Shown piece by piece: positions 51,885 through 63,075 of a stretch of 64,000 bases of DNA. Location: contig NC_066316.1 in the NCBI RefSeq assembly GCF_022539315.1, positions 53,507,994 to 53,571,993 of the forward strand, written 5' to 3'. Under the pieces are notes generated by a model. That model saw nothing but the letters and a program-made list of their open reading frames with translations, was not told the origin of the DNA and did no database searches. This DNA is from Serinus canaria (Eukaryota > Chordata > Aves > Passeriformes > Fringillidae). The translations under genes and the position numbers were made by a program. The stretch's first letter is position 1. Every line of letters starts with the position of its first letter.

Positions 51885-54425
51885 AAAAGCTATGTATAAC
51901 ATGTTTACAATTACTTTCCAATACCTATCACCTATGTTACACAGTGAGACTTCTACTCTAATCCAATCTAAAAGTGCCAGCATCACAGCAGAAGGCGGAG
52001 GCAGAGAAGAAGAAGAAGAAGAAAGGCTGGACACGCCCAGATCCTTCCATCTTGCCCCCTGAACCCCCATGCTAAAAAACCCAAAAAATCTCTTTTTCAC
52101 CCTGTGATAAATTCTCTATCATTCACTTAAACTTTCGTGGCTTCTAATTCTTCATATAAGGTTGGCAATTGTTTTTTCCAAGGGCTAAATAAAAGGCACA
52201 GGGGTCTTGGGCTCTGTGCCAAGGTCTCTGAGCTCCCTGGGCAGGGGCTCGAGTCCTCCAGGGCAGCCAGAGGAATTTCCTGGGTTCCGACATACAGGTC
52301 CAGATTCTTCCACAGCCCTATTGTCACTGCATTTACCTTGACTGTCTCACAGTGGAAGGGGAGGTCTTTGAAACAGATCAGCTCATAGCCACTGCAGTTT
52401 CCTACTAAATAGTTTCATGAAGGGACAGGCTGCCACAGGAAGGGCTGGTAACCTTGCTCCCCCACCCAAATGGGAAGCCTTCTGTGCCTCCAGATGGAAA
52501 GTGTAGTGATAAGTGCAAAACTGGCATGAATAGCACAACCTCAGGCAAATTTCACTTAAAATCACATAAGCCAGTGGCAGAGCTAATAGCCAGTGGTGGC
52601 CTTCCTGAACACAAACAGGGAGACCCCCCCAGCAATACTGGGTGGGTTTCCTCACCCAGCAGGGAAAGCAAGCAGAAGACTGACCAAGCATCCCTAGCAC
52701 CTCTGTCCAGACTGAGGTTTCAGGCTTTCATTACTCACTTAATTTTCCACAAGTAAATATAGTGTAATGAACAGTATTAACGAAGCAATATGGACAAATA
52801 TGTACACCCCTGCCTCAGCTGACAAATATGTTTGCAAGGCTCATTTCACCTTCAACTAAACAGAGAAAGTTGCCGCAAGACAGGGAATCTTAAGGACAAA
52901 AAAAAAAAAAAACAAAGACAAGAAAAATTCCTCAAGGCAACTGTACCCAAATACACTGCTCTATGTTGCTTGCTCCAATAAGCACTCACACTGACTTCAA
53001 CTGTAGAAAAAATTATGGGACAAGAATGAATTCACATCCTTTCAGAGTTCTACTGCCCAATTCATTCTATATTTTTTGAACACAATTGTGATTTTCACAA
53101 CATATCAAAACCTGATATCTGACTATCTCAATTTCCAAACCAAGATGTTAACAGCACAGATTAAGAACTCCAGCAAGGGTGCAAAAATAAGACTATGTTG
53201 TTTTTAACCACTGTTCAAATTTCACCTGCAATCTCTTGTCAAATATATAAAAATAACAAAGAAAAGGCATCTCTTTTTCAGGAAAATATTAAGTCTTCGT
53301 ATTTTTATTGCATCTTTTAGGCAAACCATTCACAATATTTGTTTCCCCTTGTAATTTCACACACCCCACACCAGGTGGTTATTAGATGAACAGTACTAGT
53401 GAAAGCAACAAAAGGACAACAATACTGCATTTCAAAAATGAAGATGGCATGGCAATAAAGATGTGCAGATTTATGTTACATTCATTGTAAAAACATCTCC
53501 AGGGTAATCACAAAGTGTTAAGGCTTTCCCACTGCTACAGCTTTACTTTAAAGGGGGAGGGATAAAAGGGGAAAAAAAATTCTGTGATTCAAAATGGAAG
53601 TTCAGTAATTATTTACAGCCCAGTATGTAACTGGCAAAATGACTGGCAAAGTTCTCAGCACATCAGCTCAGACGTATGCAAGCAAGGCATTCCTTCCCTG
53701 CGGTAGGCGGCCCCATGTCAAGCAGCTATGTGCTAGAACTTGTCCTGTGCTACCTGTTCAAAGGAAACTGTGCAAGAATATTTCAAGCTCTGACAGATAC
53801 CACTTTGTGCAAAAACATCCACAGGAGTATTACAAAAAAAGACAGCACTGATGTTTCAGCAACCTCTGTGTCAAGAAAGGTGCTCTCCTGCATTTTTATT
53901 GACATGCAGGAAGCGGATGATCATTCCTCGTACAATCAGAGCTAGCACTGACAATACTGCTTTTCTACCAGTCCCAGGCTCCCTTCCATGCCTTTACCAA
54001 ACTCTCACTTAAGAATTTGCACTCACCTATTTCAGAGAAATTACCACTTGGTATTGCAAATAGAAATGTCACATCTCTAAGACAGTAAAAAGTACCCAAC
54101 AAAACCACAATGCCATAAGAAACCCTATCATTTGCAGCATTTCATTACTACATGATCTACACCAAACGCCAAAGTGTGCTCTCCTTTCTTTTAGTAAATA
54201 TTTATTAAAATACTGAGATCATTTAAGTTTATTACCTGAAAGACTTCAGGACACAGCCATTCCTGCCTGTGTCTGAAGTGCAACACATAACATCAGGTCC
54301 ATCTATAAAAAGTACTTTTCAAGTAAAAACATGTTTTCTTCACTAAGCAGAACACTACATGTAATATAGACCTTTCCACATTCAAACAAACAGCAGTCTT
54401 ACAACCAGGTTAACTCTTTAACTCC

Positions 54426-54500
54426 TTTTTTTTTTTTTGGGGGGGGGGGTGTTTGTTGTTGTTTTTGTTTGTTTTTGGTTTTTCCCCCCTTTTTTAACCA
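54426..54500. repeat. T13-G11 homopolymer junction and GTTT-rich tract
   Basis: Thirteen T are followed directly by eleven G (54439-54449), then GTTT/GTTTTT units, a C6 run and a T6 run. Such sequences are prone to slippage and sequencing error. Confidence 0.9.
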
Positions 54501-57500
54501 GATTTGCAGAAAGCTGAAGTTCCTAAGTTCCTGCAAGCAGCTCTAAAGCAACTCCAATAAAGACATAGCAACTCACACGTACACAGGGTTCTGGTACTTT
54601 GTCAAGTTTTTATTCTGCTTTACAAGATATTAATGCATGCCAAGAATAGGAGTGTATTTTTAGTCAGTTCTACATGTGAAAGACAAAAATGGGATGACAG
54701 AACACAAGAGAGAAAGAAGAAAGAAAAGCCTACACCTAATACACCCGAAGTATATCTGATCTTTTCCTGGATATTCTTCAGTTACTTTTTGTGGTTATGC
54801 TTCTCTTGTAACCCTGGTGTTATAAGCCTAAAGGAATATTAAAAAACATTATTTTTCCTGTGATGTATAAAATCAAAGCAGAAAAGGCCAAATACCCCAC
54901 ACAATCTTGGCATTTACTGAATCTACTCTTCACAACTTGCTGCAAGACTGCAAATTTACTCAGGTCATAAAACAATCTTCAGTTTGAGAAGGATACATGG
55001 ATTTTCTCACAGCATCACCTCAGAGGACTGAAAACCCACCCGCCTGCTCTCCAACATCAGGTAGGATTTTTTGTGAACATGAGGTCTAAAGTATAATTTT
55101 CTGCAGGACTTGGGGTTCATTTCAGAAATAATAGTTTCCTCTGTAGAATAACCTTCCAAGCATAAAAGGGCTATAAATCCATTAAGTACACACTTCCCAA
55201 ACCTGCGGGGAGATATCTTGGCCTCTGATTTTCCTCAGTTTTGCCAACCAGCAATAAAATGAAACCAATGAAAAACACAAACCAGTCAATTTGCATCTGT
55301 CCTTTAAAACATTCTCCAGTACAGTAGAAGAGTCAAAACACATGACCACTTTCAATGCTGCCAGCTTGGAAAGTAAGGAGAGACAGCAGAGGCAAGCAGT
55401 GGAGGTTCTGAGGAGGGGCAGGAGTAGCTTCAAGCAGAGGTCCTTGCTGAGCAGCCCTGCTTGCTCTGTCCATGCACAGGCTCCGTCTGCTCTCTGTACA
55501 GACTCTTAGGTGTTTGCTTCTATTAAGCACCACTTGCTGAGCACAAAACAGAGAGAAAATCCTGAGGGAAGAACAAGGTGGTTCCACTAATGTGCCCTGT
55601 AAAGCACATCCCTGCCAACATGGCCTTTAAAACACACATGTATATAGACTCCAGATAACTAATGTTACTTCTTAAATAATTAAAGCAACATCTTCCCTAA
55701 GTGGCTATATAAACCTTGTTTATTTTGATTGGACTCTTGTCTCAAAAGACAAGTTATACTACAGTATGCCAAGAAATAGGCAGAAACTCTTCATCACTGT
55801 TCTATGGAAGAAATGAACAAGCAAGTGTAATTTACCAAAACTACATTCACTTACTTTCCTAAAGGTGTATTTGGATCTAAGATTCAAATATGATTTCTAA
55901 TAATGTCCAGACACTTGATTGTTTATTACCTGTATGTGTCTTGCTCTTACACTCAAATGCAAAAAGCATTACTAAGAAACAATATTAAGAAGAAGATGGA
56001 AAAAAATGGAGTGCACAAAGACATAAAACAGACACTGATTTTCTCCTTGGTACTCTTCCACACCCCCAAAAGACTTTATAAGATTCAGATGAAATACATT
56101 ATCAGCAAGGATGCAAGCATTTAACACATTTTTTCTATTTCAGGCAAAGCAATGAACAAGTACCAGAAGTACCAAAAAATGGGGTCACCCAAGGTAGCAG
56201 AAGAATAAAAGCCTGCAGAGATTGCATGAGCTGTAGATTTGAGTTATTCCTTAAGTTCTTAAATCTTTCTTTCATCCGTCTTGAAAAACAACCAAACACC
56301 AAAAGCTTACAGTATTTACATTAGGATTTTCAGATGTGTCCAGTTAGATTAGTTACAAGGAGCAATGCAATATATAAACAAACACGAGTATTAGAAAAAA
56401 TTATCTACAGAGAAATTAAAATAGTCTCAAACATGTTTATGATTTTTTTTTTTTAAGATTTTATAACTCATCTACTCGCACAAAAAGGTCTTAATGTTCT
56501 AAATGATAAAACATGCAAAAGTAAAGCAGGTTACTGAGCAAGCTTGAATTGTACTACATGGAACCCATGTCATTTAAGACTGACAAGATAAAAAAGGTAT
56601 GGAAAATACTTTTGGTTATTTGCAGTACTAAGTCTCCCACTGTAATTTTTGCACAAGTTTTGCTGAAGCTAAATCTAATATAAATCTTAGTCTATAAAAA
56701 AATAAAAGTTGCTGCTAGCAATAGGAATCTAATCTTGAACGACTAAAACATCAAATATTTTTTGAAAGACCTATTGTTTCAAGAAGAAACCTACTTGACT
56801 CTGTCACAGGGTGACCAAAGTGAAGGGTACTGACTTGTCTCATTCTGAAAGTCTCTTCAATTGACTTAGCGGATTAATTCTGCCTACCCTGATATCAACT
56901 AAAGACAAGTCACCCAACCCCAGCAACGTGGCCCCAGAATGAAATTGTAGTTCCAAGGAAATCACAGCAAATTTCCCACTGATTTCCCCTTATCTTCATC
57001 CTTATTTTAAGCTGTGGGAAACGCACTCCCTATTTTTAAAAAAACATACTCTATTGCGTCCCCTGCTTCCTTTGAGCAAGTCCAAATTTACAGACAAATG
57101 ATAGCATCTTCTGAGAAACTCATGTCATGATTTTAAAAAAAACAGGGAAAAAAAAATCTCAGTTCCCTCAGGAATATTGGGAAATACAGTTACAATATGG
57201 TTAAAAAATCATATTGTATATGTGCATGATGGGTCGGGACATTATTTCAACTATTTGAGTGTCAATTATTCTTTGATTAATATTATTAACAAAAACCTAC
57301 TATAACTTTAATATTAAGAGTAACAGTCAATTATTCCTTACCTACACTTTAAAACCCTCCTAGCACAATCATTATATGGCAGTTGTTGAACAGAGTAATG
57401 CAGCAGTCAGTCTTTTCTTAAAGCAAGATGCTTATTTTACTTCAAATGTAAATAAACTCATGTCTCCTGCTGCCATGTAAAATGAGCTGTTCATAAGTAA

Positions 57501-60500
57501 GTGATTTTGTACCTTCCTAGTGAAGCAGCAAACGGCTCTCTGTTCTCCACTCCTGATCACCAAATCTATTTCCTGCCTACCTCCAACGCAGAGTGACAGC
57601 TAATTCTGCTAGCAAATCAAGCTCCCAATAACAAAATAACTGCTGCTTCTTTAAACAACCTTTTTCAGAACATCAACACAGAGGGCTTGCATGTTTTCCC
57701 CTCTAATGTCCCCACTTCCAAGCAGAACAACAAATGTGATTACAGCTATTAAATATTCCAGCTAAATGACAATCGTTTAGCAGTAACAAAAATACATTTC
57801 ATTTGTCATAATACATTGATCATCCTTATATACTTTCTGTACAAATGTTGTCTGCCTCTTACTCCAGTCTGGATGTAAAAATTAGCATTTACTGAACATC
57901 ATTACATGGTAATTCAACAAATAAAAATGTTGACCCAGTCTCATTTCTGAATCATCTCTCACCAGCTGAAAGATCAGTTTTTCCCCTTTTCAACCTACAT
58001 TTTTTTCCGCACTGTTTCAAAGAATGATGGAAGCTACTGAAATGTTTCTATTTACCATAATAATGCAATTCTGTTACTTAAGGGATTTTCTTCGGTAAAC
58101 AATCTCAGATGACCAGCATTAAGATGAAGAGCTAAACTATCACAAGGACCACAAACTTATGTCGAATTTGATTCTGTGATTATCTGTAATCTGTGCTCAC
58201 CTCCCTCTATAGAGTGAATTACACTCAATAGAAGGGATAATTCTAAAGGAGACAATACAACATAAAGCCTTATCCTGCCATGAAATAAAGTAGCAGCCTT
58301 TTTTTTCAATTTAGTCAATGAGGCTTAGTATACCCAAAAGAAAGAACCATGCTAAACATTTTCCTACAGTCTGCACAAGCACAGTACTTAGCATTTTCCT
58401 AAATCTGAAATTTAAAAATCCCATTTCTTTACATGACAAAGAGCAACAACTTTTCTTTGCAATTATTAACACTTGACTATCAAAAGACCCGTTCTTACAG
58501 ATGGCCTTACATGAAAGGCAACTAGCTATGACTTCTTGTCCCTTTTTCTGGTTCAAACATTACATTCTCCAAGAAGCAGCAGTTCTACTTACTTTACTGA
58601 TTTTTTTTCTGAGGTTTATAGAAATTCAACAGGATAGCAGATCCATCATTCAAATAAAATGTTACTGAGTAATTATTAATTAAAAGTTGGGGTTTTTTTA
58701 CAGAACAGGAAGTTGGGGAAAATAGTAACAAAGTAGATCCATAATCTGCTAGTGACAGCTCCAAATAAATGCCCAGTGAAAAAAGCATACCTAAATAAAT
58801 GAAACTAGCAAACAAAAACCCAAATAGAACACACACGCATGCCACAAAAGCCATACCAAAACCAAAAGAAAAACAAATGGCCCCAAAACCCCAAAGGTAA
58901 ATCAAACAAAAATCTGGAAAAATATAGTTCTGAAGCACATGCTGATCAAAGCTTTACACTCCCTTCTTATGTATGTGCTTTGAATGTATCTATCAATCTT
59001 TAAGAAAAAGCAACACATCTCACTATTTTGTCCTCTGCTGGCTGTTTTTGAGATTCTATCACATTGATTCATTCTCTGTTCTTGGAAAATAACTAGACCA
59101 AGAACTGAAAATGGTGCTTATTTTCTGTGTCTGCTCGCTTTAAAACAAGGCTAACATCAATTGTGCTAAAACCAACTTGGGAGCAAAAAAACTGCAACAC
59201 ATTTAGTATCATCTAGGTGCTGAGGGCACTTATACACACAGAGGACCAAAAAGGAATCACTTGACCAGTACTTGCTGTATGTATTCGCAGCATTTTAAGT
59301 TAATGGTTCAAAGCAAAATATGACAGTAAGTCTTGCTTTCTTGGCAGACTTCAATCTTTTAGAATTGAAATTACTTCAGAAAGTAACTCATATGACCAGC
59401 CAACCAGCAGTAAACACCTGTGTTTGTTAGCTTTAAAACTCTATCTGCCAAGGCAAAGGCCAACTGATTTCCTTGGCGTAAACTCGACATTTCCAACCTG
59501 GGACATTACCCAATACGGGCACTGTAAACCCTTTCCTAAATGATGTAATCACACTGCTGCTCCTATAGTTCTGGTTTACTTGCAGTTTCCATTACAATAA
59601 ATCCTTGCTACATATTCCTAGAGGTTTTACAACTTTTTCTCCCCTTAAAAAAAAACCAAAGTTACTCCACATTGAAACTTGCCATATAAGACAACAACAG
59701 GCATATTTTCCTTACACCTCAAAATAATCTGTATATCAAAAAAGGGGAGAACTGGAAGTAGTGCTTCTCTTAATATCTACAGTTCTATTCTTAAAACAGC
59801 AAGGACACTGATAACATTTGGTTTTGAATTCTGCAAATCAAGAATATTAAAATAAGTTAAAGGGACAAGTGATTAGCACCTTTTCATCTCACAGGAGAAA
59901 GAAAAGACCAAGGCTCAGGCCTCATAACTTGTCTTGTTGCAATCACGCTCAAGGCACTAAGGCAACTGCATGATCAGTACTGAAATGTTCCATTTAAAAT
60001 AGCTATTAGGAATGGCTGTTGTACATATCCATGCAAATATCTTTCATAAAGAATTTACTATGCATTATAGCAACACGATCCTATTTACACAATAAGTTGT
60101 TGTTCCAGTCCATCAAGTACACAAGGAATTTTAATGCACGCTAAAAAAAAAAAAACAATTAGGCAATGATCATCTGATTAAACAGGCATATCACACCATT
60201 CAATCCTTTCAAATATATTCATAAATTCAAGCCTTCAAACTTTGATGAAAAGTTTCAAAACCTGTAATTGAATATTTCAAGGATATGATTTTTAAGCTTA
60301 ATGAAATTCATCACAAAATAAAATACCGCATGCTATTATCACAAAAAAAGCAACATCACTGGTGAGAAAAAAGCCCCTTATTTTGACCAGTATTCTGAAG
60401 TCTTTTTATTTTTAGCAAAAATGTCTTTACAAAGCAGGACAAGGTTTTCCTACAACACACAGCACTAAAGCACCTTGAGTGGGCAAACGAACTAAAGCCA

Positions 60501-61264
60501 GAAGGAACCAATCATGGCTTCACTGAGGTCCAAAAAGGGTGTGAGGCAAAAAAAAAAAAGTTAAATGAAAAGCAAATTATTGTCTTTATAATCAGATCTT
60601 ATTACTCAAATAGTATTTCACTCATAGTGAGATGTATTGCAAAATCAAACCTGAAGTTTTCAGGTGCTAGCTATCCCTGCATATTAGGATTTTCAGTTTT
60701 GACATCATCTCTTTGTAATTCCAAGTGATATCTAAGATATTAGAAACTGAAAGTTCAATCTGAGAGAATAGTTTTCTGCTTTCTGGTTTTACATACGTTC
60801 CCTGGGTAAGAAGTGCTAATAATCCAAAAATTACAATCACCCCATGCAAACCAGGAGAGAGAGTTCATGAGATTATGAGATAGCAGTATTAAGACTTACA
60901 GGCAAGAACTGCATTTTAAAACCTTGTTGCAACTAGTGTTCCATTCATGAAGACTGACAACATTGGCACAGGTCATCTTGCTCCCAGCTTTCACTTGCCT
61001 TCTTTCCCCCTCTCCCACTCAAGGTGAATGGGAAAGAAATAAAATCCCAAGTTTCCTAACAATATAAAAAATCTCTTTCTAAGTAACTGATTTTCCATAT
61101 TAATGCATCCTGACAAGAGATATGTCGCCTGCAATCCTATAAATTAAGCATATGACTCTTTTTTTATGACCTTCCTGTCTCATACCTTCCCTTTTATATA
61201 GGTGTCAAATCAGTCCAGAGGCTTTATATATTTATTTGACTCACACTGAGTTAACTGGACATGC

Positions 61265-61380
61265 CCTCAAAATACTACAAAATGCTGCAGCACTCTTCAA
61301 ACTGCTTAGCACTTTGTCCCAGGAGGCTATCACCCATCTTCACATGACAAATCTCTATCTCTGTGGTTAACTGTCAGAAA
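61265..61380 (+). repeat. possible old LINE reverse-transcriptase C-terminal relic
   Basis: One frame reads LQNAAALFKLLSTLS then QEAITHLHM. The LQNAAAR......HITPVL pattern is common near the C-terminal end of L2-type LINE proteins. The expected following LHWLPV motif is absent, and the stretch is short. Treat as a weak hint only. Confidence 0.22.
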
Positions 61381-62564
61381 AGAAAGCAAAAATCCCAGGT
61401 TACCATTACTTTATTTACAATCAACCTGCCTTTCCTATATGGCCACTTATATATCTAGACCTCTTTATCTTTAGCTGCATTAGTGTAAAGAGATTGCCTG
61501 GATTTCAAACTGTGCCCCTTATATAAGGCTCAGTGTGTTGTGCTGGGGCTCATCATCAGTAACTCATCAGAGACGACCTCCAAACACTTAGGGGATCTGC
61601 TTTCTCTCTTCTGTCCTTTGCAGAACACATCCCATACCTTCCATAGGCACTTCAATATCGTGCAGTTCCCATATGGAATTTTAAGAGAATCTGGGGTTTA
61701 TTTGTACCTTCATGCTTGGTGTCAAGCATGCCTAGACTAAACAGTAGTTGTAAGAGAACGACTGCAGCATTTCATAGATACCCCTTTAAAACTGGTTAGT
61801 AGGCTGTGCTTGACACCCATGCTGCAGATATGTAGGCCGACTGCACCTGATACCATTTCATCTTTTTTATCCTCTTTAATCTTTTACTGCTTATGCCAGA
61901 GGCCTCCCTTCCTGAGAGAGAGCTCTTCCACCTCTGGGCTGCAGGCTGGAACACGCTATTCTCTGCTGCAATATGACATAGACCAGCTAACTACATCTAG
62001 GCAAATACCTTCAATTCTACCACTTTCATTAATTTTAGCTCAACCTTTAGGGTGCTGTTTTTCATCTTTATTTCTTCATTTGCAGCATCCTGCAGCAGAG
62101 CCTGCAAGTTAAAATCTGTCAAGTCCCATAGTTCTAACCTCAAGCCACAACACTTGCTGACAAAGAGCCAGACTTAACATTTCAAGGTCTTCTTCAAAAT
62201 TCAAAAATCTTCACAGTTTAACAAAAAGCCTTCTTGTTTCATCCAAGGAAACAGAGCTGACACCCTCAGCTATCTTTAAGCAACAGCAAACTATAACTTA
62301 AAATAAAAACAATCTTTCCCATTGATGCTTCCCACCCTTCCTACAGTGTGGCACTTCCACCCTCATAATCCATCTACTCAGTGCTATCTCTCCACAATAC
62401 TTAAATCTGAGCACGGTATGTGTTTAAGGCCCAGTATTTTTTAACCAATCAAGTTTCTGGAAGTGCCTTGCGCTTTTGATAAATTCAATGTGACACTGTA
62501 AAGCAGTCCAATTTCCAGAAAGTGCTGAGATTCATCTTCTGAAACTTCTGGCAATATTATGTAT

Positions 62565-62594
62565 TTTATATATATATATATATATGTATATATA
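62565..62594. repeat. (TA)n microsatellite
   Basis: TA units interrupted by one GTA near 62586. Confidence 0.95.
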
Positions 62595-62669
62595 ATATCT
62601 AAAGTAGGTACGTGCTACACAGTTTTAACAAGCATAGCTAGGCTCTCCTTACTTAATATTCATGTCACA

Positions 62670-62750
62670 GGAGTAAAAATCCAGCCAGGAATCAAACTGT
62701 GGCATCCTGTGCCAAAGACAACTTACCACTCAGCTGGTAAGTTGGCAATT
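62670..62750 (-). repeat. tRNA-derived relic (SINE or tRNA pseudogene)
   Basis: On the minus strand CAGCTGAGTGGTAAG (62733-62722 region) resembles a pol III A box (TAGCTCAGTGGTA), and AGTTTGATTCC (62698-62688) resembles a B box (GGTTCGAATCC) with CpG-type decay. The gap between them is slightly shorter than in a true tRNA. The sequence continues TGGCTGG after the B box, as in SINEs of the MIR/AmnSINE type. No intact cloverleaf or acceptor stem can be drawn. A fortuitous match is possible. Confidence 0.38.
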
Positions 62751-62860
62751 CAATTTACAAACCTGCATTCCTGCATTTTAATCCTTTGTAGAAAGGTGGT
62801 AATATATGAGCAATATGAAAAGAACTGGATTCAGATCATTAGAGGTTCACAAACCAAACA

Positions 62861-63075
62861 CGCGAAGCTTTGGAGGCCGTCCAAAACAAAATCATGCCTA
62901 GGTGGTGATGTCCGTTCAATAAAAATTCAATGTCATAATTATCCTGTCCCTGTTCCCCGAAGAGCCGTGGTGCTGGGCCGGCTCCGCCACTGAGGGCAGC
63001 GCTGCGAGGAGACGGATGGGGCCGGCAGCCAATGGCGCTGCCAGGTCACTGCCTGCTGACGGGTAATTTACAATT
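62861..63075. promoter_or_regulatory. small CpG-rich patch with CCAAT box
   Basis: From about 62940 to 63075 there are about eleven CpGs in roughly 135 bases (for example GCCGTGG, GGCCGGCTCCGCC, CAGCGCTGCGAGG, GGGGCCGGC), against near-absence of CpG nearby. A CCAAT box (AGCCAATGG) lies at 63027-63035. Three or four further CpGs lie at 62861-62915. Island-like density suggests protection from methylation and possible promoter or enhancer activity, for example an alternative first exon. No splice donor with a recognisable coding frame was identified, so no transcript is asserted. Confidence 0.35.

Larger units (their letters stand above)
51667..52292 (-). mobile_element. Solo LTR of an endogenous retrovirus (no internal genes)
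   Basis: In the minus orientation the element begins TGTCGGAACCCAGG at 52292 and ends near ...GAGAGCACGAGAC at about 51667. It has a TATA-like GTATAAAAAGATA near 51875-51884 and an AATAAA signal at 51781-51776, about 100 bases apart as expected for an R region. The sequence TACAGGTC lies at both borders (51659-51666 and 52293-52300), so a target duplication of about 5-8 bases is likely; a 5-bp duplication would fit ERVL and a 6-bp one ERVK. A GC-box palindrome (51853-51867) and an AGA repeat (52005-52024) lie inside. No gag, pol or env sequence flanks it, so it is a recombined solo LTR. I recall close relatives in passerine genomes. It lies in the same orientation as ARID1B. Confidence 0.8.

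Noticed and set aside
58594..58938. 114-codon hydrophobic minus-strand frame that looks like membrane helices
   Set aside because: Hydrophobicity comes from A-rich plus-strand DNA read as Phe, Leu and Tyr codons; no homology recognised.
62559..62993. 144-codon plus-strand open frame
   Set aside because: Starts in a TA microsatellite (IYIYIYVYI), crosses the tRNA-like relic and ends in the CpG-rich patch. No protein family seen.
62986..63003. Second CTCF-like motif (CCACTGAGGGCAGC) in the CpG-rich patch
   Set aside because: It is one base short of the consensus between the CCAC and GAGGGCAGC parts, so the spacing is wrong for CTCF fingers.
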